From contig JACDOX010000328.1 in assembly GCA_014549065.1 (NCBI GenBank), forward strand, positions 540,129 to 604,128: 64,000 nt of DNA. The letters run 5' to 3'. Shown here in pieces: positions 11,301 through 24,285 of the stretch (position 1 is its first letter; the number at the start of each line of letters is the position of its first letter). The notes below the pieces were generated by a model. The model saw only the letters and a program-made list of their open reading frames with translations, was not told the origin of the DNA and made no database searches. This DNA comes from Cardinalis cardinalis. Lineage: Eukaryota > Chordata > Aves > Passeriformes > Cardinalidae. The translations under genes and the position numbers were made by a program.

Positions 11301-14030
11301 ACCCTGTCAGTGTCTGATGATCAGATACTTGTGCTTATAATTCTCATGCCTACAAACATTTTTTCATACAATGCAGCAGAATATTTCTGTACTTGCACAG
11401 AGTGGACAGCACTGATCTTGAGTGGCTTTTTCCCCCCAGGATCAGTGTTTCCATGGCGAGTCCTGTGGGGATCTATCTTGTCTTTTCTTCTCCGCAGTAG
11501 GCATTTAGGGATAATAAAATAGTTAGTGAAGAGGTATGTTCTCTGCTATTTTCAATAAGCTGATGACAGTCAACATTACAATCCAGACCCTCAAAGGCAC
11601 TGGGAAATCAAAGAGCCTTAGGCTCCTCAATACATTCATCCACACGAGCCTACATCTCTCAAGTATCTGATTTATCCTTTTAAATGTTCCACCTTGTGGG
11701 GACAGGGACACAGAACAGAGTTAAATGACCAAAGATCTCTGGATAAGATTGAAATAATGCTGGCTGATCATCAAATGACAGTGACACGACTTCTCTACCT
11801 TTGATTTTATCCTTCCTTTGTAATGCCCATGGACAATGTGGAGCTGTTGTTGGCCCTCACTGCTGCTGGGTGCACAGTGACAATGTCCAGGACACTGCTT
11901 AGCATCCATGGAAGCAAAAAGGAACTCTGCTGCTAATTCTAATTTTTAATTGAGATTCCCTTAAGTACTTGTGGTAGCACTACTCAGGTAGGGATAAAAG
12001 CTAAACTAGAAACCCAGAAGCCTGTAGACTAATTTAGTCCTGTTTTNATAAGATCCCAGGATCCTGTCCAGACTCATATTTATAAATAGTTCCACTAGGA
12101 AAAAATCACTGATGAACTTCAGCACATTGGTAGCTGCTGGACTGCAGCCTTGGTGAGTCAATTCATTTTGTTAGTACTGCTCCTCCAGTGCCAAATGCTT
12201 GAAATTTGTCTTTTTGTGTCCTTTTTCTACATTTACTCATGCTTTACTCATACTAAATATCATGATATCATTTAAGATGCTCCAATTATGGGAAAAAAAT
12301 AATCCAAGTGAAAAGTCCTTTGCAATACACATCATCTCCTCATCCTATTGCCATTAAAATGTTCAATTTTCAGAGTACCAAGCATAATTTTCTTTTCCTT
12401 ACACTCTTTTTTCTGGTATCTTGTTATATTTCCATTAGAACTCTGGAAAAAGATGTATTTCANTGGATGATAACCAAGATTATAATATTTAATAGAGGCA
12501 GTAGCTATTCTACATTTCAGAATGACTAAATTTAGTCCTACTAAGAAAGCAGAAGTTTCACATTTCTTTTAATCAGGACACTTTTTACAGATTAAGTAAC
12601 ACATTACTTTTATTTAAGGAAAGTAAGAAAGAGCATTTTTTTGATTCTAAGCATTCCATGTAATTAAGGACTCAAACTATAAACAAAATGATANATGCAC
12701 ACACATAGATTGGAAAAAGCCACTTAAATGGCCAAATCACAGAAACCCTCATATGAGCTAATTTACTATCACTTTCTGCTTTAAAATAGCCCAGAAATGG
12801 GGGTGCTCTATTGGGGAGAGTGAAGAACAATTTATTTCCAATGTGTATAAGCCAGCTTAGCAGTTTCAGGATGGTAACCAGACTTTTCCAGTNCCTTCCA
12901 TGGACTTTCATAGCTTTATTTGGTGTGATTGCAGATTAAAATAGCACAAGACCCGATTACATGAAATCTGACACCACGAGAGTGGCGGCTCCATGGCTGC
13001 ATCCAGTCCTGCATCCTCCTTCAACAGCAAAGTCAATGCAAGTGTCCCGCAGAGCTGCAGGACAGGGTGAGCAGAAATATTGCCATATTCACCCCATGTC
13101 CAGCCACATGAAGATCAAGAACTTCCTGATTCTAAGACATATTTTAATAGGATTTTGAACTTTTTTTCCTTTATTTTCCCCCCCTTTTTAAAAAAATTTC
13201 CTAATCATGTAAGCATTACCAAAATTCCACAGCAATGAGTTTCACAGATGGATTATGTGCAATGTGGAAACACCACTTCTCAGTTTGTTTTTAATCCTCT
13301 GCCCAATAATTTTCTTTGCTGCCCTCATTCCTTGCTCTGGCTTTTGCTGATTCTGCTTAGGAGATTATTGTCACTATCTTTTCTCAGCTACTTCCCACTG
13401 GAAGTTCCCATTCCAACAACCTGCACATATACTCAGTCTGTGAACATGTTCCATTAAAATTATCTAGTTTATCTTGGAAATGTTCATAAGCAATTTTTTT
13501 TGCTTGTTTAGTTTTTGATTAATTTTTCCTTTGATTGTTTGCTTTAATTACATTTTTGTTTAGTCACATTCATTGTTTGCTGACAGAACACATGCAGCTC
13601 TGCCAGCAAGTGTCCAGCTGCCATAAATGACTATAGGGAAGGAAAAGAAGGGACAAGTAACAGGGACAAGGAGTGGTTGACAACTTTTCAACCAGATCAG
13701 CAACACACTCTTAACATGAATTCACATGAATGCTCCCCAGGCTTCAGGAGTCACAGTGTCACCATGGCATCGTGGCTTTATGTCTGCCATGCCAACAAGT
13801 GGAAATTTGCATGGAAACCCCCTGGGATGGAAAAAGGAGCCTGTGAGTGGTTCTCTGCAGTTTGCTGGTTGGAAAGAGCATGGCAAACCTGGTCCTAGCC
13901 TGGCAGGAGGGTTATGATATGACTCTTNCTCCACAGATGGTCTTCAGCCCTTCTTTACAAGTAAATGGAAACTGCTCACTTATCCTGGCCTCTGGTTTTN
14001 CTATTTTTAAAAGATTTTGAGTTACCTATC
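11301..14030. other. non-coding stretch, no gene seen
   Basis: Unique AT-rich sequence with short chance frames. An octamer ATTTGCAT occurs at 13805-13812. T- and C-rich low complexity lies at about 13160-13200. No repeat family or RNA gene was recognised. Confidence 0.6.
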
Positions 14031-14066
14031 TTTTTTTTGGTCTTTTTTTTTTTTGGTCTTTTTTAA
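14031..14066. repeat. T-rich tract with GGTC interruptions
   Basis: T8-GGTC-T12-GGTC-T6, a slippage-type low-complexity repeat. Confidence 0.9.
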
Positions 14067-14293
14067 TATGAGGATTTTACTTCAGAATTATCTCCACAGG
14101 CTCCAGTTACTTCCCAGCCTAAAATGCTAATAAATGATAGTTTACTTGCCATTGGAAAGGAAGGGTTTGCCTGCCTACAATAAACAAGGTGACAGAAATA
14201 CCCNATGGAATCCTAACTGCCTGTCTGCAATTATGCTTCAGATAATGACACCATCCAGATATCTTCCTGTTTTTCTATCAAAAATTGAAACAG

Positions 14294-14502
14294 AGGAACT
14301 GCAACATTTATTTCAGCTGTTAGACAGAGTAGTTTCCACTGGACTTAGAAGAGAACTCAATGTTCCCGTCAGTGGACTTGACATTCTTAACTCTGAGGAC
14401 GTCACAGAAAGCTCTTTGCCCAGGGCACAGAGTATTGCAGGAGCTGCTCTGCAAATTGTCAGATCCTTGCTCCAAATTATCCAAAGCTTGCCGAGCCTTT
14501 GG
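14294..14502 (+). other. candidate exon (209 bp) inside a 150-codon open frame
   Basis: A pyrimidine-rich tract (about 14262-14278) leads, after an A-rich gap, to CAG at 14291-14293. The frame then stays open to TGG at 14500-14502, where GTATGT gives a plausible donor in phase 0. The wider open frame runs 14134-14586. The peptide alternates leucine-rich amphipathic stretches (EELQHLFQLLDRVV; AALQIVRSLLQIIQSL) with a polar middle, and its composition is more protein-like than most frames here. No domain or homologue is recognised. It has no convincing initiator, one N at 14204, and overlapping shorter frames on both strands. It could be an orphan exon, an old pseudo-exon or chance. Confidence 0.25.
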
Positions 14503-14586
14503 GTATGTTGCATTATCCAGCTTTGGTTCATCATCTATTCAAACTTTTGGGAACAGTGTGGGAGAATAATTTTCATTTCTGGGTAA

Positions 14587-17500
14587 CAGAGTGTCTGGCT
14601 TGCATTTCACTTCTATTTGTGGCTGGCATTCATTTAATAATTTGAGTTTTCAGATGAGAAGATGTTGCAGGATTTATAAATTGTCAGTAAGTGAGTATTT
14701 TATAAAGATTGGAACAGACATCTGATACTCAAATAACACAAAAACCCTTTTACTTGTTGGAATGANAAAGGCACTGACTGATTTAGCAACATTTTCTCAA
14801 GTCTTTCCTCAGAAAGTACTTTGTCTTTTTCCTCTTACTCTCATGTTTCATCTTGTGAGTTGCTGTTCCTCCTGCCAGCATCTGCTGGAACANAAATGAT
14901 TCTAAACCAAGATGATCTGTCAGTTGAAAACAATACTAGGACACTTGTTTTTACAAATTTTGAATAAAAAGTTAGCTGCGTCTACCTTGAGGCGTTCAGA
15001 CAATATAAGCCANATTAAGGAAAAGGGTGAACTCAAATTTAGTTTGCATTAGTTCAAGTAAATAACTTCCTGCAAAATAACTTTTANTCTGAATAAATTG
15101 GCTTTTCTTTGTCTGTATCCCTGTCCCATTGAGTTAGTTACATTTTCTAATAAATCCTGGTTTTGTTCAGCTAGTGAGCTCACAGAGCAGCAGGGTGTGT
15201 CACTGGCCCCCAGCACCAGAGCTTCCCTCAGTACCTGACTAAACACCCTGATGGTTTTCACTGGCAAAATACAAGGAGCCTGCAAGAAAAAAAAAATGGT
15301 GTATAAAGGTGCTTTCTTGCAATGTTTAACAATTAATTTGATTGCTTTCATTAGCTACTGTTGTTCACTTGATGAAAGTTGTGCCTATCCAGGGGTGATT
15401 CAGTAGCTGCTGCAGTGGTATAAAGTAAGGAAGATTCCCTTCCTGCACGAGGAGAGCAGGGCTGTGCTGGCAGCAAAGTGAAAGCAAAGTGAAAGTCCCT
15501 TTCCCAGCAGCAGAAATTAAAAATGAGAAGAGCTGGCCAAGACACTGTCCTGCAGTGGCAGCTGATTGCCTGGGAAGTTTGGAGTCTTGCAGCCTGGCAG
15601 AACTGAAGGGCAGCTTTGCTGTCCCTGCCCTTTTTTCTCAAGCCCATGTCATGTCAGAAGCCAACCAAAGCTCCATCCAGCCAAGGGATCAGGTTTGGTG
15701 TTGCATTACATTTTCTAGGCTCCCTTTTCCCAGAGCTCTGTATTCAAATTTGTAAAAACAAAAAACNCAATGCTGCTGTTTCAGGTTTTTTAAAGAGATT
15801 TCAGTGTTGCTAACATCTCATTTTTATGACCAACACTGTTGTTTGAAATGGTATCAAAACCAAAATGAAAAATTTTCCTACTTAATATGTGAAATTTGAA
15901 AAATANTTTTTTNTTTTCATAAATCTCCTAAATTAAAACATTGTTTCATTAAAAAGATTTGTTTTCCTCAGTTTGGAGACACAAGTACNAATTTAATGAT
16001 ATTAGAATACAGCTGTACTGTTAAGTCCCATATTTATTTTTGATCTTTGATCCAAGCACAATGTATGTTTTGAGCATAACTACATATAATTGTAATATTT
16101 CTTCACAATTTGATTCATAATTTTGAGGAAACTTTTTTACATACAACATATTCTAANCTTCTGCCACTTTTACTGATTTATATCCTCATTGTAAAAAAAA
16201 AATTATCCTTTACATTGAAAAGGTGGGTCATATTAAGTGAGATCCTTGGAAATTTTTACATAAGATAGACTAATNCTTGGGAAGAATCCATCCTGTATGG
16301 CCTAGCTTTTCTCTTCTCATGGCAGTTTCTGTGAGTTGTGAGGTTATTAATACCCAACATTTTCCTAGATTTTCAAGAGATTTTCTTCTCCGTTATTTTG
16401 TTCTCAGATAATTGAGAAACACGGACATAAGGACTAAGAATTTTCACCTGATTTTCTGGGATAGCCTGCATTTGGTGAACAGACCTAAGGCTGTCAGTAA
16501 CCAATACCCCTGAGGGAACANTTAAAGCAGTTTTCTCCACACTTGTGCCTGCACATGCTGCATTGCAATACAACTGGGAAGCAACCCAGGCATACTCAAC
16601 TGTACCCAGATAAAGATGTTAGAAAGATTTATCCACAAGCATTTTTCCCCTAAATAACCTCAAATTGCAGCTTATTCACCCAGTGCAGCCTAGCAGCAAT
16701 GCTACTGCAATCACACACCCTTCTCCACAAGGGATGGCACCTCCATCCTAAATCCAGACACAGTTTAGCTGTGTAACAGGTTCCTCAGCNTAGAAGCACT
16801 ACAGAATACCGAGTGCAAATCAGTGCTGAAAAATGTCCTGTATAACATAAATCACATTTTGCAGTCACTTTTAGCTGCAGAGCACATCTTCCCTAAGTGT
16901 GAGTCCCACTGTCCTTAAGCAGAAGTAATGTGGTGTAATTTTTCAATATAATCCCCCAAAATACTCTGAAGAACACGTCATCACATGTAGACACATGCAC
17001 AGTAATGAAATAAATCAGCAATAAACTATGAGCCACAAAAACTGCAGGTGACATGGTGCCTAGGGGGGATGTTGGATGATGTTGCTTGTCCAGTTCCCCA
17101 CCCTGCTTTGCTTTAGGACTGCCATTGCCCATTGATGTAAAACCATCACTGTGANCCAGACTGGGCACCTCAACAAAGCTGCTGTGGAAGCTCTCCCACA
17201 GTGGAGGGCNATCAAGCTGGATTTGCTCCTGCAANCCACACTCCAATGCAATGAACCTTGCAGACAGACCCCTGAGGGANACAAGGGCTGTTCCTTGAGC
17301 ACAGCATAAGGCTCTCCTTGGAAGTGAGTGAGCCTCAGAAGTGGAGGACTGGTTTTCACCCAAGGCAAAGAGAACTGAGAACTTTCCCTGCCTTCACCCA
17401 GGGAAAGAGGTCAAGTATGGAGAGGTCNGTCTTTATTCAGTTTCTAACCACTGTTTTGTAAAAAGGATGACAGCTAAAACATTCACTTGCTAAGGCAAGT

Positions 17501-20500
17501 GANTCTTGCTTCACTCTCTCATCACCCTCAAGGCACTTAAAGAGAAGACAGGTCCCTAAGGCAGTACCTTCCCTAGCTTGATGCAGCTGCTGTGCTTACA
17601 CCAAGCACCTGCTGCTGGGCAGTCTGTGAGGCAGCTCCCTGTCCTCTCAGAACTGCTGCAGCCACCCAAGGAGCTGCCAGGAGCAGACAGGGGCTGCAGC
17701 AATCTGCACAGAGTTTTGCAGATCTTCCCAGCCAGTACACGTCCGACTAGTGGTTAATTGCCTCCAGCTGTGCCNGCTTTCTCTTGCAGTTGGCAACATG
17801 CATCCCTTACGAATTTGTTGAGAAATAAAATGCGGTTCCTTTCCTTCCTTCATCAAATCTACTCTGCTTGGAATTTTTTGCTTTATGTGGCCAATTTTTG
17901 TGACCATAAACCAAGGGTGAGAAAAAAGACCCATACANAGAGACCACTCCACTTTGTGCACTTTTCTAGGTACAAGCCAAGTGCCCAGAGGAGGGAGATG
18001 AGCACATAGAAAAGGGCTTCAGTAATTTCCTGCAGCTTTCAGATTCCCCAGCTTTGAGTTACAGTCANATCTTTCAGAATACTTTCATTTGCCCATATCT
18101 AGTTAAATTAGATTAAAATAATAAAGTGTCCAGTCACTAAACCAGTTAATATTCACTGCAACATGAAGCAATAAATCAGTCTGGTGAATTACAGGAATGT
18201 GTGGTAACCATCAGCTAAATTTTGGACAAATCCCAAGCCTTTGACCAAGTANTGTGCCTTTTACACAGGGTTCTCAAACAATCAACAAAGCCCACAGTGG
18301 CTGTACCTTAAAATCACAACAAACTTCAGCACCAAGGGGTGCCACCTGCTCACAGCGACACAGCAAACCACGACAAGAGGTAGAGATCTCTCAGCAGCCC
18401 CAAATTTCTATCAGGTAATTTGTACCAAGACTTAACCTACACCCATCCCAGTGTGAGCACACACCACAGCNGTGCCCTGAGCTGAGCAGAGCCAGGGGAA
18501 GCACTGCCCCACACGGGAAATGAATTGCACCCTGCAGGCACAAGGAACCTGCAGGATCTGGAGTCACGCTTTCCCGGAGCCATTTCTTTCCACATGGGGA
18601 AGAAAAAGGACTGGCAGTGACAGGAGAATAACAGCCTCTCTGCNAGAATACATTCAAGCAGCAGTGCCAACAAAGAGGGAAAGGTTCCTAGTTTTCTGTT
18701 TGTGATTACACTGTTTTGTCATTGCTGTCAGGATGTGCCTATGCAATATGTGCCTCTCTGATGTCTTGTGCCTGTGTTTCATTTTTAGTTGAGTGGGATG
18801 TGCAGTAATTAGCCACTTATTCTCCTTGTCTATTCTCTGCATTCTGTTTCGTTTCCTTCACTTACAGGATTTTGGCAAGCCTTGGGCCTTATTGGCAACT
18901 CCTTCCCTTCTCCCCTTCTGAACCTCCTCTGTTGCTTTTCTTCTCACTGCTTGGGAGATGGCAGTTTATATATTTGTACACAGGAGTGAATGTGCTAATA
19001 TGCTCCAAATATGGACTGTGCAATCAAATTATCATAAGTTTGGTGGAGTGCTTTTCTCGATTATTTCCTCCAAAAATATAACATTCCAATTGCAAACAAT
19101 TTACAGCCAACAAAATATTGTTTGAATCAAACATATGTGGGGAAGTTGAGGGTTTTGTAATTCGAGATGGAAAAATTTGTTCCTGTTCTTTTTATTTTTT
19201 TCCTCCCTTTCATTATGAGTTGTTGCCTTTGGGTGGATTTTTGCTTTGAGAGTGCAAGTTGCTCTCATTGACATTACCAGGACTTCTATGAGAATAAAGA
19301 GTGGAAAATGAATAGCTTTCAGAGGCTTCAGGTTGATGGAACAATTTCATCTCTTCTGTTAATGCTTTACAACACTCCATGAGTTTTTACCTCATATCAG
19401 AAGTTTTACAGCTGTAGGGACTCATTTGAAGATCCCCTTCTGAGTTTTCTTTTGCAGGAACATTTTCAAATTAGCAAAAATAAATGGCACAGAATCGAAT
19501 CCAAAACAAGCTAAGAAAAACTAATAATTTTTTATTGGCATTTTATTTTTTACTTGTAGCTTTCTAAAATATATAAATATATTTCCATATTTAATAAATG
19601 GAGCTCTACAATTTTGCATGTGATAAATGAAGAAATAACTCTTTTATTACTGCAAGAANATTCATAATGTAATACTTCAGATATGTTTCAAAAATCCAGA
19701 CCAGTCAATGATTCTCCTCCTGTTTTTAAAAAGTAATTTAACTGAGGTGTGGAAATTAGGCTGGAGTATTCTCCTGGAGTCCTTTTCTCACAGTTATTGC
19801 TTTGGAAATACACTTTATTATCAGGACCTGCTCTTTGTTTTATTCCATTCATATGGATGTAAATTCAGTTGGATCAGTTCAGTTGGTTCAGATGAAACCG
19901 ACCTATAAAATANATATTTGAGCATATACATATGAATATATAATAGCATTTATTTATGTTGCTCAAACCAGACTCAGTTGAAGAAATGCTGACTGGCAGT
20001 GGCTTGACTATGTCTCAAGAATAAAACCAATCTGTATAACCTTGCAAAATACCAAACNTATGTTTCCTTGCTCTGCTAAGCTATTCCCAACTTAGGATAC
20101 AAAGATGAAATGGAATTTGAAGAACTTGTCTCAGAACAGTCAGAAATGTTTCAGCCATGCTGTCCCAGCTCACAAGGAAGGTGTCAGACATGGGATTATT
20201 CAAGAGAAATCCTGCTACTCTTGAGAGACCCAGAGCAAGGACTGTGTCCTGTGCCCCTGCATGTGAGATCAAGAGAGTAGAACCCAATTGCAGGCGAATT
20301 TTATCTGCCCAGAGAGCAGAGATGGCACAAGATGGAAGAGAGCAGCAATTACTCTCATTACAAATAAATTCCCACCAAACCAGAAGGAAGATGTGAAGCA
20401 ACAACACGTACCCATGATNGCTAGAGCTCAGCTTTATGCAGCTTAAGAGATCAGCAATTGATCTCTGTAACCCTTCTTGGTAAGCAGCCACTGGAGGGAT

Positions 20501-20800
20501 CCTGCAGCTTGTCACCTGGGCTGTGGGCTGCAGCAGGGGCTGCCACCTGCTCACCCAGCAGAGCTGTGCAGTTGTGCAGCAGCTGTGGCTGCACAGCTAC
20601 ACACACACAGAGCAATCCTGCCACTGCACTGGTCTGATCATTCCTCTCTGGGACGTGTGGCAGGCTAACAAGAAGCACTGCATCCATCATTTTCTGTAGC
20701 TTGACATCATTTATTCTTTAAGATGCAGGAGAGGCTGTGTGGATACTCCAGCATTTTGAACTGCTGGTCCTTAGGGCCTTATGAAGCAGCTCTTACATTT
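14587..20800. other. non-coding stretch, no gene seen
   Basis: Unique sequence. A tandem repeat with interferon-response-like sites lies at 15473-15495. Frames above 150 codons on the minus strand at about 16893-17363 have no ATG-supported, domain-bearing protein and contain several N bases. Clusters of N fall at 15900-16280 and 17150-17280. No transposon was recognised. Confidence 0.55.
15473..15495 (+). repeat. 11-bp tandem duplication creating two AAAGTGAAAG-type sites
   Basis: GCAAAGTGAAA is repeated exactly at 15473-15483 and 15484-15494. AAGTGA/GAAA hexamers in tandem resemble IRF-binding (PRDI/ISRE-like) sites. Binding is inferred from the motif alone. Confidence 0.7.
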
Positions 20801-23800
20801 TGCACTAATCTCTTTTCTTCCCCAGTACTATACATTTTAAAGAGATGCCATATGGCACTTAAACAGACAAATCATATGGTGTTTTGCCCTTTCTTTCCAA
20901 TTCTGTTGGCTTTACATTTCTCAAGTTGCATTCCCAGTTGATGAACAACGTCCTTAACCTCTTGAGTGGTCCTGGACGTCCACTAGACAGACCAACATGA
21001 TACTTGTGCTGACTTCTAATATATACTGGATGTCAACAATGTTACTGCCATTCACTTCAGGAGCTGATTTGCATCTAAGCATAACATCAGGGACTCTATT
21101 GTGGCACCTAAGAGTAAACTGAAAATACAGCACAGCTGCTACCAAGGTATGCCTGAGCCTTTGCTTCCCTGGCATCCAGTTCCCAGACAGACAGCAGTCA
21201 GGAGCCACGGTGTTAAATGGCCAAAACTACATAAGTAGGATTGAACTCTGAAATATAAAGTGCCCTTCCCATTGATGAAACCCTGCTCAGATTCATTTTT
21301 TTTTCAAAAGGAGGTAAGTAACCACTGTTTCTGTAAGCTTCTTTTTATTGTTTAAGGGACAGAGCCACATGGGTTTTATGAAGTTAAAGTCCCTTTTTAT
21401 ATGAGTAATTTGTGTTTTGTGAAACAGAGAGATCAGTACCACGAGGTAGTATAGCAGATACTGTTAGAATATAGAGAGGCTTTTCATTTATTTGGAATAT
21501 CACACATGGTCATAGATCCTTCATGGCCTCTTGTCACATAAGACAGAGCACAAAATGAATGGCAAAAGGAACAGGTTGAATTCACAATCTTTTCTTTTTT
21601 CTCCTCAGTGTACAAAACAAGCCCATCATATATCCTGAGAATGAAAATGGTGTTAGTGTCCTGTCCACTTAATACTCGGCACAGTAAAATGTCACATAAA
21701 AGCACGACACCCACTTGTGCCTGTGTATGTTTATCTATAGAAATGAGACCTAAGAATACACTCACAAGCATCACTTGCATAGCAAAATAATGGTAAATGC
21801 TCATCTGTAGAAATGACTGGATACAAAAGCAATTGCAAGTGTTTATGCAGTACAAACATAGAGGTGAAGTTAAAACACCTTTGAAAATCTGACCCATATT
21901 ATTGGCAGTAATAAGTAAATCCTCCCTCTAAAGATAAAAGAGAAAGTATCCTCATTATTTAGTCAGACCTTCACACCATGAAGACCTAAACACAGAGGGG
22001 TTATCAAAATGCCCTTAGAATAATAAAATCAAGCACTGACAGACCAAGAGACAAAGTTTTAAAGTGGAGGCCCCCTGACAAGGCTCTGCTTTACTCTCAG
22101 GCTGGCTGCTCTGATTACCACATCTGACTGCTGGCAGAGATACAATGCTGGATATTCATTAGTGGAAACTGCTGTCCTAGCAAGAACATTACTGGAATTA
22201 TGTCAATTAATACCAGCTGAAAACATTCCGTGCAATTTTTTAAATACAGAAAAACCACCAAGAGGTTGATCAAGTTTGAAGGCAGGGTTCTGAGGTGCAG
22301 ATGGCTCCCACTGGCTGCCTGTCGGGCGCAGGTGAGCCNGGGGCCACCCACTGCCCCCCCTGAGCCCAAACCAAGCAGAGCAGCTCCAGCGTCTCAGCCC
22401 CTGCGGCTGCTGCCCCATGAGGATCGTGCCCCAGGAGTCGGGGGAGCAGTGCTGACCATGTAAAGCATTCCCTGGAAATCCAAGGCCTGTTTTCTCTCCT
22501 TCCTTGGAGTACCATCCCAGCGTCNCTCGTGGAGCAGCGACCAAAGGTGCCTCCCTAGAGGACCCAGAGGCTGTGGGTGAGCGGCGCTGGTGAACAAACA
22601 CAGGCTGGGCTGTGGCTTTGGGGGTCAGGCAGGGCTTCCTGACACTGCTGCTGCGTGGGTGGGACTGAAACCAGAAATACCCATTTCTCAAGCAATTAAA
22701 TTATGTTTCTTTATGGGCTACAGCAACTATTGGATTACAAATGACGCTGGAGACTGGTATTTAAAAATGGGATTACTTTAAACAGATATCATTAGTATAT
22801 ACTGTTCACAAATATAATGGAAATAAACTAATGTTTGCAGTCTTAATTTACTTTTGAAAGTTACAAATGTCTTTTCTTTCCCCTCTTTCCCCTGAGAAAA
22901 TATTTGGTCTTATTTGGGATTGTTACCAGTCCTGTCACACCAGCTTGGGACCTAAATCTGGCAAACTATNCTCACTTGATTACCTCCTATTTGATAACTA
23001 ACATGGAGGTTTTCAAATGCAGACAAATTTTCCATATTTCATATTTAGAAATTTGAATTAGTGTATTTAAAAAAAAAATAATTGAAGTTATATGCAAATT
23101 GAATTGAGACCACCTATTCCTATGTCTAAATGTAGACTTAGGTGTCCTGCATCTGAGAGTCATGGACTTCATTGCATGCACAGAATTTAAAATAATTCCT
23201 TTATGAGACACACAGAGACCTTAAAGTGCTCTTTGGTGCTAGCAGAGGTGTTCTGGATTTCATCTGGCATCACTTGTTATTCAGACAATAGAATATAATT
23301 TAAAAAATTTTATAACTTTCCATGTTCACTTGGTTTTGGTGCCACCATCAAAAAATACACAAAAAGAAATAATTTGAAGATAAACCAACAAATATTTAAT
23401 GCCAGCAGTTTTCAACTACTCAGTACTGACTTTGCCCATACCAAATTAAAACTGGGCCAGGAGATTCCCAAACACAGACATTCAAAGCATTTCTATATTT
23501 ACATGTTCATCCCAATTTTGAGGAGCTTCACTTCTTAAGTTTTTCTTTGCTTACCATGGAGTTCAGTTCAAGCTCTGTTAAATCTACAAAAATCAATATT
23601 GAGTATATGTATTATGTGACAGTTCCATCTAAAAGTATCTGGTGTAGAATATGGGCCAGATACAATAGAGCAGCCAAGCACATGTAATTTACCCAACAAA
23701 CATAAAGCACTCCCACATTGATTTTTGCAGTTTTGTAGCCCCTAGTCACAGAGCAAAGAAAAAATGGCTTACTCATAGAATGTGCCAGTACTTGAGGCTA

Positions 23801-24263
23801 CATCATGTTTGTCTTAGAGCCTCTGATTTGGGTTGTCTTTTTGTTACCTTTGTTGATGGATTTTTTAGGTCATTTAATGTGTTCTCCTTTCTAAAGTGTN
23901 TACTATGGCAAGAAGATAAAATGCATTTTCTAAATTGTTCTGATCTGTTGATTACTTTCCTCAGAGTTACAGTCTACAAATGGAAAATTGCAACATTTTA
24001 ACAGTTTCTAAATGCAATTATTTAAGCGAGTATGAAGAGAAAATTGTATGTAAATAAGGGGATAAGCTTTCAGCAATGTATTAGTGTACTTCACACAATA
24101 GCTGGTATAAGGAGATTCCAAAATCATATGTGAGAATACAAATACATTTTAAAGGGACATTTAAAAAATGATGNGCATAATTATTTGCATAATATAAAAT
24201 ACCTATGTATATGTACTGTAATATGTAATTTAAAATGTTCTCAAAAAATAAAATAATACTTAN
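20801..24263. other. non-coding stretch with an isolated GC-rich patch
   Basis: A textbook acceptor (CTAAT branch site at 20805-20809, pyrimidine run, CAG ending 20825) has no obvious partner donor. The patch at 22280-22640 is clearly GC-richer than its surroundings with scattered CpG, but shows no recognisable exon or repeat. Octamers lie at 23092-23099 and 24183-24190. The remainder is AT-rich and featureless. Confidence 0.5.
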
Positions 24264-24285
24264 ACATACATATATATATGTATGT
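24264..24285. repeat. 22-bp perfect palindrome
   Basis: ACATACATATATATATGTATG followed by T is its own reverse complement. It lies in a very AT-rich stretch (about 24050-24400). It could extrude a cruciform, or may simply reflect alternating AT/AC sequence. Confidence 0.9.

Noticed and set aside
16893..17363. 156-codon minus-strand open frame
   Set aside because: Four ambiguous codons may hide stops; composition is not protein-like and no family is recognised.
20081..20554. 157-codon minus-strand open frame
   Set aside because: No domain, no good splice boundaries, contains an N, and overlapping plus-strand frames are equally open.
22203..22691. 162-codon minus-strand open frame, the longest in the window
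   Set aside because: It lies in the GC-rich patch where stops are rare, contains two N bases, has no recognisable domain and overlaps open frames on both strands.
23774..23790. TCATAGAATG as a second CR1 tail
   Set aside because: The flanking sequence does not continue into CR1 3' sequence; the short match is chance.
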